From assembly GCA_934590165.1 (NCBI GenBank), contig CAKTOO010000030.1, positions 1-17,156 on the forward strand: a stretch of DNA of 17,156 nt, in the 5' to 3' direction. Below the pieces are notes generated by a model. That model ran no database searches and was not told the DNA's origin. It saw only the letters and a list, made by a program, of their open reading frames with translations. Within the stretch, counting starts at the first letter, position 1. Each line of letters begins with the position of its first letter. The DNA is from an uncultured Dysosmobacter sp. (GTDB lineage: Bacteria; Bacillota; Clostridia; Oscillospirales; Oscillospiraceae). The position numbers and the translations under genes are program-made. Positions 1 to 6,532 of this stretch are shown here, piece by piece.

Positions 1-45
1 GGGGCAAAAACGGACAAAGACAGCAACGGCGAGAACGTCGCCTGA
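1..45 (+). CDS. C-terminal tail of an unidentified protein (partial)
   Basis: The frame starting at base 1 reads GAKTDKDSNGENVA and then a TGA stop. It is the only one of the three plus frames that ends before a terminator hairpin at a sensible distance of about 50 bases; the other two also stay open at the window edge, to 85 and to about 128. The tail is hydrophilic and too short to name a family. It could equally be a shadow frame. Confidence 0.3.
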   Translation, partial: GAKTDKDSNGENVA

Positions 46-96
46 CGATAGATATAAGACAAATCCAAGGGATATATACTCCTAAAACAGCATGGC

Positions 97-126
97 AAAG
101 GGGATGGCAGACCGCCATCCCCTTTT
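97..126 (+). terminator. Rho-independent terminator, possibly bidirectional
   Basis: A perfect GGGGATGGC / GCCATCCCC stem with a 5-base loop is flanked by AAA on the left and TTTT on the right. It would end transcription of whatever gene enters from the left edge. The A and T flanks make it usable from either strand. Confidence 0.75.
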
Positions 127-248
127 GAGTGTTCATTCAGTTTTCATAGGGCTTATACTCCGTGACGGCGTTCAGATATACCTCTATATCTTTGGTTTTC
201 TCGGCCCTCTGGGCTTGGATTCGGGACGCTTTACTACGCCGTTTCTGA

Positions 249-325
249 AATGCGTATCCTCGAACTTCTCGAAGAAAACAAATAATCCGAACCCATCTCC
301 GATTAAGAAGATTTGGTTCGGATTA
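249..325 (-). terminator. Terminator-like inverted repeat downstream of the tRNA 3' end
   Basis: AATCCGAACC and GGTTCGGATT-type arms form an inverted repeat at about 286-325 with a loop of about 20 bases. Read on the minus strand, it lies just after the tRNA CCA end and is followed by a T-rich stretch. This is the place expected for the terminator of a tRNA transcribed leftwards. The long loop makes it less typical than the other terminators here. Confidence 0.5.
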
Positions 326-333
326 TATTGGTT

Positions 334-361
334 TGGTGCGCCTGAAGGGACTCGAACCCAC
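334..361 (-). tRNA. 3' fragment of a tRNA gene (T arm, acceptor 3' strand, CCA)
   Basis: On the minus strand this reads as a T arm with the canonical TTCGAGT loop, an acceptor 3' strand CAGGCGC, a discriminator A and an encoded CCA. The matching 5' acceptor strand GCGCCTG and a D arm are not found upstream (higher coordinates) within several hundred bases, so the gene is not complete here. The T stem keeps its three inner G-C pairs, but the two outer positions are a G-U wobble and a U-U mismatch. The fragment is best read as the tRNA half left at an integration site. The 3' acceptor sequence resembles leucine-type tRNAs, but the isotype cannot be assigned without the anticodon arm. The proteins readable across it (for example ...VWVRVPSGAP on minus) are translated tRNA, not genes. 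Confidence 0.6.
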
Positions 362-384
362 ACGCTGAAAGCACGAGAACCTAA

Positions 385-481
385 AGGTGATGTCACCTCA
401 GTGAAAGATTTTCAGAGCCCTCCATATCATAAGGGAAGGGCATCTTTTCCAACGCTTCAAAAGATATTTCGGTCGCGACCG
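385..481. repeat. Cluster of three inverted repeats beside the tRNA fragment
   Basis: There are three separate dyads. At 385-398 AGGTGA/TCACCT has a 2-base loop. At 404-447 AAAGAT...ATCTTT encloses GCCCTCC...GGAAGGGC. At 470-481 there is a perfect 12-base palindrome, CGGTCGCGACCG. No coding frame is credible here. The position next to the tRNA 3' end fits an element end with recombinase or regulator binding sites, but no integrase gene is visible nearby. Confidence 0.5.
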
Positions 482-657
482 GCCGAATACCTGCTAAATC
501 ATAGCACACTCTGACGGAAAAGTATAGCATGATTATAGCTTGCTGAGAAAATATCATGTGCATGGATAAATTTCGTGATTATAAACGTAATAGCAGTAGC
601 CTTTTTGCTATTGTAGCGCAATCGACAGCATGATACAAAAACATATTCTTTTTGCTC
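482..657. other. AT-rich non-coding stretch before the AlbA_2 gene
   Basis: No credible gene is seen on either strand. The open frame on the minus strand from 1226 down to 579 is antisense to the AlbA_2 gene. A weak inverted repeat AATAGCA/TGCTATT lies at 589-612 with a T-run inside its loop. Otherwise the stretch is plain AT-rich spacer. Confidence 0.5.
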
Positions 658-685
658 TTGATTTCTTTCTGATAGTTATTATAAT
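658..685 (+). promoter_or_regulatory. Sigma-A type promoter for the AlbA_2 gene
   Basis: A TTGATT -35 box (658-663) is followed by a 16-base spacer and a perfect TATAAT -10 box (680-685). Transcription should start near 692, giving a leader of about 30 bases before the start codon at 723. It is the clearest promoter in the window. Confidence 0.7.
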
Positions 686-686
686 A

Positions 687-709
687 ATTGTTAGAAGCGA
701 TTGTTAGAA
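687..709 (+). promoter_or_regulatory. Tandem ATTGTTAGAA repeat at the transcription start (candidate operator)
   Basis: ATTGTTAGAA occurs at 687-696 and again at 700-709, separated by GCG, so the period is 13 bases. It covers the predicted transcription start and lies just before the GGAGG ribosome site at 711-715. A direct repeat in this position could be an operator for the downstream regulator itself, which ends in a winged helix. That role is inference. Confidence 0.4.
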
Positions 710-722
710 CGGAGGCCGTTTT

Positions 723-2042
723 ATGATTGAGAATAAGACCACGGAGTTTAAGCGCGAATATGTGGATGACATCAAATATGCTATAGTTGCCTTTGCAAAT
801 ACGGATGGCGGAAAGATTTATATTGGCGTGAATGATGATGGAAGTGTCCGTGGTATTGAAAACACCGATGCAGTCATGCTTCGGATCACAAATATGATTC
901 GAGATTCCATTCGTCCGGATGTTACCATGTTTACTGAGTGTGCCATCGAAACCATCGAAGAAAAGCCTGTTGTGGTTTTGACAGTGCAGCGAGGTACTGC
1001 CCGTCCCTATTACCTCGCAGGGAAGGGCATCCGCCCAGAGGGCGTGTATGTTCGCCAGAGCGCATCCTCTGTTCCGGCTTCTGAGACAGCCATACTGAAT
1101 ATGATTAAGGAGACCAGCGGTGACCGTTACGAGGATGCCCGCTCCATTAATCAGCAGTTGACTTTTGAAAAAACGGAAAGCTATTTTGCAAAGCGTAGTC
1201 TTCCTTTCGGAGATCAGCAGAAGCAAACGCTGAATATCATCGGCTCCGATGGTACCTACACCAACCTTGGTATGTTGCTATCTGATCAATGCGTTCACAC
1301 CATCAAGCTGGCTGTATTTGATGGCAGCAAGAAAAGCGTGTTCCGTGACCGCAAGGAGTTGAGTGGCTCTTTGCTTACGCAGTTGGAGGATGCCTATTCC
1401 TACATTGATCAGTTCAACCATACCCGTGCGGAATTTGAAGGGCTGGAACGCATTGACAGGCGAGATTACCCCAGCGAAGCGTTACGCGAAGCATTGCTCA
1501 ACGCCATCACCCATCGTGATTACAGCTTCAGCGGCTCCACGCTGATCAGCATCTTCGATGACCGCATTGAGTTTGTGACCATTGGCGGTCTGGTTCGCGG
1601 CCTTACTTTTGACGATATTATGCTCGGTGTATCTGCGCTCCGTAATCCAAATTTGGCCAATGTATTTTATCGGCTGAAACTAATTGAAGCTTACGGCACT
1701 GGTATTCTAAAAATTAATGAGAGCTATGCTGACTTCGCAGTAAAGCCGCAGTTTGAGGTTACAGATAACGCCTTCAAAATTACACTACCTAACATTAACT
1801 ATGCAGGTGCTCGAAAAGACGTAACCGCGACAGCCCCATTGAAGGTCGCTGATAAAGCAGAACGGCGGGAAATACTGCTCCGACTGGCTGGAAAGCAAGG
1901 ATATATCATTCGCAAAGATGTGGAAGCTGAGTTGAAAGTATCTCAGGCGACCGCTATTTTGATTCTGCGGGATATGGTTGAAAAAGGGCTCCTGATTAAG
2001 GAGGGTTCCGGTAAACAGCAGAAGTACCGCATTGCGGAATAA
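723..2042 (+). CDS. AlbA_2 (Schlafen-type) ATP-binding protein with C-terminal winged helix
   Basis: The protein has 439 residues in three parts. Residues 5-130 match the AlbA_2/Schlafen AAA-4 domain, with TEFK at 8-11 and the AFANTDGGKIYIGV signature at 23-36. Residues 245-345 form a GHKL-like ATPase fold of the RecG-C-terminal/HATPase_c_4 type, with an N-box-like segment EALREALLNAITHRD (252-266) and the glycine motif EAYGTGI (322-328). Residues 376-439 look like a winged helix (KDVEAELKVSQATAILILRD). The start is set by GGAGG at 711-715. Such proteins are usually annotated as putative transcriptional regulators; related AlbA_2 proteins also occur in defence and mobile-element settings. A zinc-ribbon gene follows 25 bases downstream. 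Family assignment is strong, but the cellular role is not known. Confidence 0.85.
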   Translation: MIENKTTEFKREYVDDIKYAIVAFANTDGGKIYIGVNDDGSVRGIENTDAVMLRITNMIRDSIRPDVTMFTECAIETIEEKPVVVLTVQRGTARPYYLAGKGIRPEGVYVRQSASSVPASETAILNMIKETSGDRYEDARSINQQLTFEKTESYFAKRSLPFGDQQKQTLNIIGSDGTYTNLGMLLSDQCVHTIKLAVFDGSKKSVFRDRKELSGSLLTQLEDAYSYIDQFNHTRAEFEGLERIDRRDYPSEALREALLNAITHRDYSFSGSTLISIFDDRIEFVTIGGLVRGLTFDDIMLGVSALRNPNLANVFYRLKLIEAYGTGILKINESYADFAVKPQFEVTDNAFKITLPNINYAGARKDVTATAPLKVADKAERREILLRLAGKQGYIIRKDVEAELKVSQATAILILRDMVEKGLLIKEGSGKQQKYRIAE

Positions 2043-2067
2043 TGCCCGTACCGAAGTGGAGGTTAAT

Positions 2068-2280
2068 ATGTATATTGAATTAAAATGCCGTTCCTGCGGC
2101 AAGGCTTTCCACGTAGACTCTACCAACAATGAGTATGATGTAGATAAATGTCCTAAGTGTAGAAGTCATCTTATCTTTAGCGATGTGGCTCGAATTAAGG
2201 CAATTACGGAGCCGTTCTATACAAACGTTAGCAGGACGGATGGTGCAAGTGTATATATCTTATCCGCTTACTGCGGGTAG
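2068..2280 (+). CDS. Small zinc-ribbon protein
   Basis: The protein has 70 residues. The first half is a zinc ribbon with C7-x2-C10 and C28-P-K-C31 knuckles around a short charged loop. The ATG at 2068 is preferred over an in-frame upstream ATG at 2032 because GTGGAGG at 2056-2062 sits at normal spacing, and the earlier ATG lies inside the AlbA_2 coding end. It is probably co-transcribed with the AlbA_2 gene. The last 25 residues have no zinc-ribbon features, and the stop falls exactly where decayed sequence of another gene begins. The C terminus may therefore be cut short or replaced. Zinc ribbons of this size often bind nucleic acid or partner proteins; no specific role can be assigned. Confidence 0.65.
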   Translation: MYIELKCRSCGKAFHVDSTNNEYDVDKCPKCRSHLIFSDVARIKAITEPFYTNVSRTDGASVYILSAYCG

Positions 2281-2438
2281 AGGTCATAGGTCGCAAGCGC
2301 CTCGCTGCCCTCCTCCGACAGATCGCTCAGGGACACGAAGCGGTCCCGCTGGACGCGAACCTGACGGAAAGCGTTAGCAGACTCATTTCGGATGGTCCTT
2401 TTACAGAACGAAAGGGCGGCGGGGAGCGACAGCCGCAT
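2268..2438 (-). pseudogene. Fragment resembling the N terminus of a small sigma-70-like element protein
   Basis: The minus strand reads KRTIRNESANAFRQ, then VSLSDLSEEGSEALATYDLYP, then a stop. The arrangement (basic helix, then SLxxL, then a YDxYP-like end) resembles the N-terminal third of small sigma-factor-like proteins common on clostridial integrative elements, whose C-terminal helix-turn-helix part is absent here. The first residues have no good ribosome site, and the frame stops next to the end of the zinc-ribbon gene on the other strand. I read this as a gene remnant. The family link rests on recognition of a short stretch and is weak. Confidence 0.3.
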
Positions 2439-2462
2439 GAATTTAAATAGAAAAGCTATCAT

Positions 2463-2500
2463 TAAAATGCGCCTGACTGCAAAACGCAGTCAGGCGCAAA
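2463..2500 (-). terminator. Rho-independent terminator ending the lipoprotein operon
   Basis: A perfect 12-base stem, GCGCCTGACTGC / GCAGTCAGGCGC, with a 5-base loop (2469-2497) is followed on the minus strand by ATTTTAAT. It lies about 65 bases past the stop of the last operon gene and is the natural end of the transcript. The 2281-2562 stretch otherwise holds only the sigma-like fragment described separately. Confidence 0.75.
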
Positions 2501-2562
2501 AACACAATGTAGGAACCCCCTGTATTCATTTACAGATCAAAGGGGATATTCCATGCTTGATA

Positions 2563-3099
2563 TCAGGAAAAGGAGACTTGACCGGTAAATGTCATGATCC
2601 CGAAAAACAGCAGAAACGCAGCCCACAAAAAGCAGTAAGCTCCGCCGAAAACAGGCTTTCGGGGTCTGTTTTCAGTAATGCATTCAGGCTTAGCCGGGTC
2701 ATAGTATCCAACCACCTGCCGCCCCAGATCTCGCTTGCCGGACAGCGATTGACGGCTCGAGTACCGATAGGTCGTGCCATTCACTGTGTACTCATAGGTC
2801 GGCAGATAGTACGTCTCCCGGCGCGGCCGATCACTGCCGTCCTCCTGGTGCTCCCACCTTTCAACGACCGATTCCTCGATCCATACCACCTTCATCATCG
2901 TGGTGCCTGTGTACCGCCGCACATCATCCTCGTATTCCTTCCGTGCGCCTTTCCGGCGGCGAATCCCGAGCCAGGCCGCCAGCACACCCCCGAGAAGAAA
3001 GCCGGTTCCTGCTGTGATATTCCGCGTATATTCTACGGGCCATGCCACAAGCGCTATCGCAAGAATGAAACCGACCACGATAACTTTAATACTCTTCAT
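2563..3099 (-). CDS. DUF3592 membrane protein
   Basis: The protein has 178 residues. Two membrane helices lie at about 4-20 and 30-47, followed by a basic turn (RRRKGARK), an exposed domain of about 100 residues, and a third helix at 150-171. The exposed part has the DUF3592 signature: YEYTVNGTTYRYSS (102-115) followed by GRQVVGYYDPAKPEC (126-140). DUF3592 proteins are small membrane proteins of unknown function. It is the last gene of the ten-gene operon, 37 bases after the 64-residue membrane protein, and ends just before a strong terminator. A GGAGG site precedes the ATG. Confidence 0.75.
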   Translation of the reverse strand: MKSIKVIVVGFILAIALVAWPVEYTRNITAGTGFLLGGVLAAWLGIRRRKGARKEYEDDVRRYTGTTMMKVVWIEESVVERWEHQEDGSDRPRRETYYLPTYEYTVNGTTYRYSSRQSLSGKRDLGRQVVGYYDPAKPECITENRPRKPVFGGAYCFLWAAFLLFFGIMTFTGQVSFS

Positions 3100-3136
3100 A
3101 CGTCCTCCTTCCTGCCGCTATGGGCGGGAACTCTTT

Positions 3137-3331
3137 TTACGATACCGGCGGCTGGTTCTGTACCGCATCCACAAACAGAAGGGTCAATCCGATGTAAGCG
3201 GCGCAGGCTGCTGCCAGCAGGACGCAGAGGACGACACAGACTGATTGAAGCGGTTTCCGCAAGTAGCGGCGGGAGAGAACTATCCCCAGCAGCGACAGTA
3301 CCAGCAGCGCCGCAGCGAGCCAAAGAGGCAT
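3137..3331 (-). CDS. Small two-helix membrane protein
   Basis: The protein has 64 residues and is almost entirely two membrane helices, at about 2-20 and 29-54. They are joined by a basic loop (RRYLRKP), which predicts a hairpin with the loop in the cytoplasm. The start at 3331 is chosen because GGGAGGTGA lies 7-9 bases before it; a longer frame reaches upstream to 3385 but would overlap the preceding gene. It sits 14 bases after the first DUF3137 gene, with its ribosome site in that gap. No family is recognised. Its place between DUF3137 and DUF3592 genes suggests a structural or assembly partner of those membrane proteins. Confidence 0.65.
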   Translation of the reverse strand: MPLWLAAALLVLSLLGIVLSRRYLRKPLQSVCVVLCVLLAAACAAYIGLTLLFVDAVQNQPPVS

Positions 3332-3345
3332 ATTGTTCACCTCCC

Positions 3346-4224
3346 TTACACACCGCGGAATGCGTCGATCATGTCCGTAAACCACTTCAGCTCGCGGGCG
3401 AAGCGCTCTCGTAGCTGCGCCGGGCTTTCATGGCCCTTGCCGATGTCGAAAAAGCCGCGTCCGCTGTGAACCGCGATATACAGCCTGCCGTCCGAGTTAA
3501 GATTCACGGCGAATTTTCCGATGGAGGAATCCGCCAGCGCCAGGATACGCTCCATCCGGCCGGGGGACAGGATGCGCAGAGCCGCCGCTTCATCGTCGCT
3601 GCTCAGATTGAAGCGCTTGTCGAAGCCCTCATTCCCTGTTTGGATGGTTTTGGAGCTGAACAGCTTATCCAGTCTGTCCCGCGGCCAGATGGTCAGCCAT
3701 GTGGGAAATTCCCGGTTCAGCCGGCACAGCATCCACTGGCCGGTGTAGACCTCCTGCTCGTTCTTTTCCCACAGGCCGGTCTCCTCCCGCTGAAACTCGC
3801 TGACTTCCGTCAGCCGCACGGTGCACAGCTCCGTGGTTAGGCCGCGATATGTTCCGCGGATATACCCGCTGCCGCTGCAATGAGTGTGGCTGGGCAGTGG
3901 AATATTGGTGTCGTTTGCGTCCAAAAGGGGAGGAGCAGGGTTCATCTGTACGTTTTCAAAGGTGGTGCCCACGATGTCCGGAGCAATGGAGTCGAAGGTC
4001 TGCCGGCCTGCCTGCTCCTTGGACTTGCCCTGCACTATCTGCCCCAGGCCGAGAACCACGCCGCCGATGACAACCAGCACAAGGTTGCCGCCCAGGATCA
4101 TACCTGCCACAGCGATCACCCCGCCCAGCAGTGAGAGAATCTTGCCGCCCAGCTTGCCGCCCTTGCTTTTGCGCAGCTCCTGCGCCAACTGTTCATCTGT
4201 CATGTTCGTTTTCTGTTCTGCCAT
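3346..4224 (-). CDS. DUF3137-like membrane protein A
   Basis: The protein has 292 residues. A short cytoplasmic head contains NMTDEQLAQELRK, then two glycine-rich membrane helices lie at about 28-45 and 47-64. A soluble domain of about 225 residues follows, including TYRGL near 125-130, FDKRFNLSSDDEAAALRIL in the middle and a C-terminal region with LYIAVHSGRGFFDIG. The FDKxFxxxxxD...A segment and the late beta-rich end fit the DUF3137 (galanin-like) family, whose function is unknown. AAGGAGA precedes the ATG. The gene starts 10 bases after a second DUF3137 paralogue and is clearly in the same operon. The two share the MTDxxLxxxL head, which points to duplication. Confidence 0.65.
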   Translation of the reverse strand: MAEQKTNMTDEQLAQELRKSKGGKLGGKILSLLGGVIAVAGMILGGNLVLVVIGGVVLGLGQIVQGKSKEQAGRQTFDSIAPDIVGTTFENVQMNPAPPLLDANDTNIPLPSHTHCSGSGYIRGTYRGLTTELCTVRLTEVSEFQREETGLWEKNEQEVYTGQWMLCRLNREFPTWLTIWPRDRLDKLFSSKTIQTGNEGFDKRFNLSSDDEAAALRILSPGRMERILALADSSIGKFAVNLNSDGRLYIAVHSGRGFFDIGKGHESPAQLRERFARELKWFTDMIDAFRGV

Positions 4225-4234
4225 ATTCTTCTCC

Positions 4235-5179
4235 TTATTCCGTCCCGCCGGTCAAGGCGGGGCTTTCCGTTATCAGATCCAGCAGATTGCCCATACCGGT
4301 CAGCGAGGCTGTAAACCATTTCCGTATCCCGTCGATGTCCCGCAGATCCAGCTCCTCGGGGACGCCCGCAAACACATACCGGGTGTTCAGGGCCAGCGTC
4401 AGATCGCCGTCACGGAGAATAAGACCGCACAGCTTGGAAGTTCTGGAAGATGCCTCCAGCTTCTGTACCAGGTCACGCAGCTGCGGTGTGACCTGATCGT
4501 CCGCCTCCCGGCCATCCGCCGTGTGAGCGGCAAAGTGCCTCCGGAAGGCGGCAGGGTCGGTGATGTCGTCCTTCTTCCGCTCCTGGAACATATCGTTCAG
4601 GGCAATGTCCAGCGTGGGGGAGCAGATGTCCTTACAGCGGACCACGATGCCGCGGAACAGCGTCTCGGTTCGGGTCATCCAGTTGTCGTTGTTGGGGCCG
4701 GACTTTTCCTCCACCGTGCGGCGCAGCTCCACGTTGGCGGCGGAGAACCGCAGCCCCTTGTGCTCGCCCTCGTGGAAGTCCGTCACGGTACACTCTGTAA
4801 AGTCGACCGCCGACAGCTTCGCCGCCTTCAGGTACGCCCAGTCGATGGGCAGGGTGGCAGGCTCCGGCTCCGGACCGAAGGCTTTTGTCAGCTCCGTGCG
4901 GAAGAAGCCGCCCAGCTGCTGCTGCATCAGGGCTTTTTTCTTCGTTTGGGCGGGCTTTGCCACCAACAGGAACAGTGCCACGCCGGGGAACGCCAAAGCG
5001 CAGACAAAAAAGGGGTCACGCTGTATAAACATTGAAACGCACGCGGTGATCACCAGAATAACGCCCAGCGATATGCTGATGCTCTCCGTTCTCTGATAGC
5101 TTCCCAGCTTCTTTGACAGCTCGGCGTCAGTCATGCGCTCGAAGCCCACCGCGTCAAAATCACTGCGTTTCTTTCGCAT
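4235..5179 (-). CDS. DUF3137-like membrane protein B
   Basis: The protein has 314 residues with the same plan as its neighbour: head with RMTDAELSKKLGSYQ, two helices at about 35-52 and 57-74, a basic patch (KPAQTKKK), then a large soluble domain. Within this domain, VDFTECTVTDFHEGEHKG and FSAANVEL are followed by RGIVVRCK, a beta-rich core of DUF3137 type. A helical C-terminal region ends in IRKWFTASLTGMGNLLDLI, which aligns in position with LKWFTDMIDAF of protein A. AAGGAGG precedes the start. It lies between the last lipoprotein gene (12-base gap) and protein A (10-base gap). The pair may form a hetero-oligomer at the membrane; that is inference. Confidence 0.65.
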   Translation of the reverse strand: MRKKRSDFDAVGFERMTDAELSKKLGSYQRTESISISLGVILVITACVSMFIQRDPFFVCALAFPGVALFLLVAKPAQTKKKALMQQQLGGFFRTELTKAFGPEPEPATLPIDWAYLKAAKLSAVDFTECTVTDFHEGEHKGLRFSAANVELRRTVEEKSGPNNDNWMTRTETLFRGIVVRCKDICSPTLDIALNDMFQERKKDDITDPAAFRRHFAAHTADGREADDQVTPQLRDLVQKLEASSRTSKLCGLILRDGDLTLALNTRYVFAGVPEELDLRDIDGIRKWFTASLTGMGNLLDLITESPALTGGTE

Positions 5180-5191
5180 AGCTGTCCCTCC

Positions 5192-6514
5192 TTAGTAGCA
5201 AAGGCTGAAATACAGGCTGCGGTAGGGGTCCACCGTGTCGATGTCCATGAGGGAGGCTTCGGGGGAAATGCTGTCCAGCTGCATGCGTTTGGCACTGTCT
5301 TTATAGTTGTCCGGCTGCGCCTCGGCGGCAAAGACCAGCCCATCATAGTCCTCCGGAAGATAGACGGCGTAGCTCTTGGTCAGGACCTGCGCCCAGTCCC
5401 CCACGTTGTACTGCCAGTTGGTGGAGTAGGCGAATTCAATGAGATAGCTGTTCCCCTGCCAGCTGACGGTGTGGAGATAGTAGTTGTCGCCCCGCTGGCT
5501 GTTGCCGTAGGCCGTTGCGGTGGTGAGCCACATGCCGGTGTAGAAGTCGTACAGCTCGCTGTCAGTATTGGTGATGTACTGTTGGTCGAAGTAGGGAATG
5601 GAGCCCTCGGGGATGTAGCAGATGGCGTCGAAGTGCAACTCACGGATGCCGTCATGGGTGTAGTCTCCGTTTTTTGTGATCTCCCAATAGCAGTCGCCGG
5701 TGTTATAGCCGTCACCAAGGCCGGAGTAGCTGCACACCCCGTCCTCCAGCAGGAAGGTCCCTCTCTCCACGGCGGCGTTGATCTCAAGGCCGTTTCTTGT
5801 GAAGTACGGCTCCTGAGACTGGATGCCCTCCACAGGCAGGAGCGTGCCGCCGTTCACGCTGTCGATAAGGTCGCCGCTGACGGTGCGGTCCAGCTGCAGG
5901 GTGTCGCCGCTGCCGTCAAAGTGGAGCGTCACGCCGTTTTCGTCCACCCACAGTGTGCCGTACTCGATGACGTCGTCCTGATCATTGACGAATTCCCAGG
6001 TGGCGTCCTCGTGGATGCGCAGCCAGAGGTTCTCCCCCTGATATTCCCAAAGCCCCACATACTCGCTGAGGTCACCGCCGCTGAGGGTAACAGTGGAGAG
6101 GTCCTCCCGGAAGACATAGCGTTCCACCGGGTCCCAGATCCAGACCAGCTCGGTGGCGTCACCGTTTTCGTGGATGAAGCTCACCAGAACATCACTTTCC
6201 CCGTCACCGTCCATATCGTCAAAGGAGATGGCGTTGAATGACTGCTCCGCGTCGGGGATGTTCATGGGAAAGGATACGCTGTCAAACAGCACCTGCTCCT
6301 CCTGATCCCGGTAGAAGGCGGCGCTGCTCTCGCTCACCGTGACCAGCACATCCACGCTCTCGCCATCATGGGTGATGGTGCCGCTGCCGACCACCACGCC
6401 GGTGGTGCGCCAATCATCTCCCGCGACATCGTCAGAATTGCCGCAGGCGGCAAGGCTCAGGCAGAGTGCCATGGCCAGCACAGGGATAAAAATATGTTTC
6501 CATCGATTTTTCAT
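5192..6514 (-). CDS. Lipoprotein 1 with DxDGDG loop and one GxW module
   Basis: The protein has 440 residues. Its signal peptide ends in SLAAC, so Cys24 should be lipidated and the protein anchored on the outer face of the membrane. Residues about 35-140 form a beta-rich region containing FDDMDGDGESDVLVSF (98-113), an FG-GAP/calcium-loop-like motif followed by a short W-rich strand. A GxW module begins with YVGLW at 152-156. The C-terminal 180 residues are rich in Tyr, Trp and Asp (for example DGLVFAAEAQPDNYK) and carry no recognised domain. AAGGAGA precedes the ATG. It is the last of five consecutive lipoprotein genes. Ligand and function are unknown; a carbohydrate- or peptide-binding surface role is possible. 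Confidence 0.75.
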   Translation of the reverse strand: MKNRWKHIFIPVLAMALCLSLAACGNSDDVAGDDWRTTGVVVGSGTITHDGESVDVLVTVSESSAAFYRDQEEQVLFDSVSFPMNIPDAEQSFNAISFDDMDGDGESDVLVSFIHENGDATELVWIWDPVERYVFREDLSTVTLSGGDLSEYVGLWEYQGENLWLRIHEDATWEFVNDQDDVIEYGTLWVDENGVTLHFDGSGDTLQLDRTVSGDLIDSVNGGTLLPVEGIQSQEPYFTRNGLEINAAVERGTFLLEDGVCSYSGLGDGYNTGDCYWEITKNGDYTHDGIRELHFDAICYIPEGSIPYFDQQYITNTDSELYDFYTGMWLTTATAYGNSQRGDNYYLHTVSWQGNSYLIEFAYSTNWQYNVGDWAQVLTKSYAVYLPEDYDGLVFAAEAQPDNYKDSAKRMQLDSISPEASLMDIDTVDPYRSLYFSLCY

Positions 6515-6532
6515 GGTTCTCCTTCCTTTCCA

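Noticed and set aside
385..481. CRISPR-like array
   Set aside because: The inverted repeats differ from one another and have no regular spacer unit; no cas gene is present.
92..514. 140-residue open frame on the plus strand and a 70-residue frame on the minus strand (184-396)
   Set aside because: Both run through the tRNA 3' end and its terminator; the peptides (GTRTHT, VWVRVPSGAP) are translated tRNA sequence.
723..2280. Toxin-antitoxin pair formed by the AlbA_2 gene and the zinc-ribbon gene
   Set aside because: Gene sizes and order do not fit a known type, and neither protein carries a toxin motif.
2392..3414. 340-residue plus-strand open frame
   Set aside because: It runs antisense through the DUF3592 and small membrane genes, which have ribosome sites, membrane helices and family motifs; the plus frame has none.
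3884..5035. 383-residue plus-strand open frame
   Set aside because: Antisense of the two DUF3137 genes; Arg/Gly/Val/Gln-rich shadow typical of GC-rich coding DNA.
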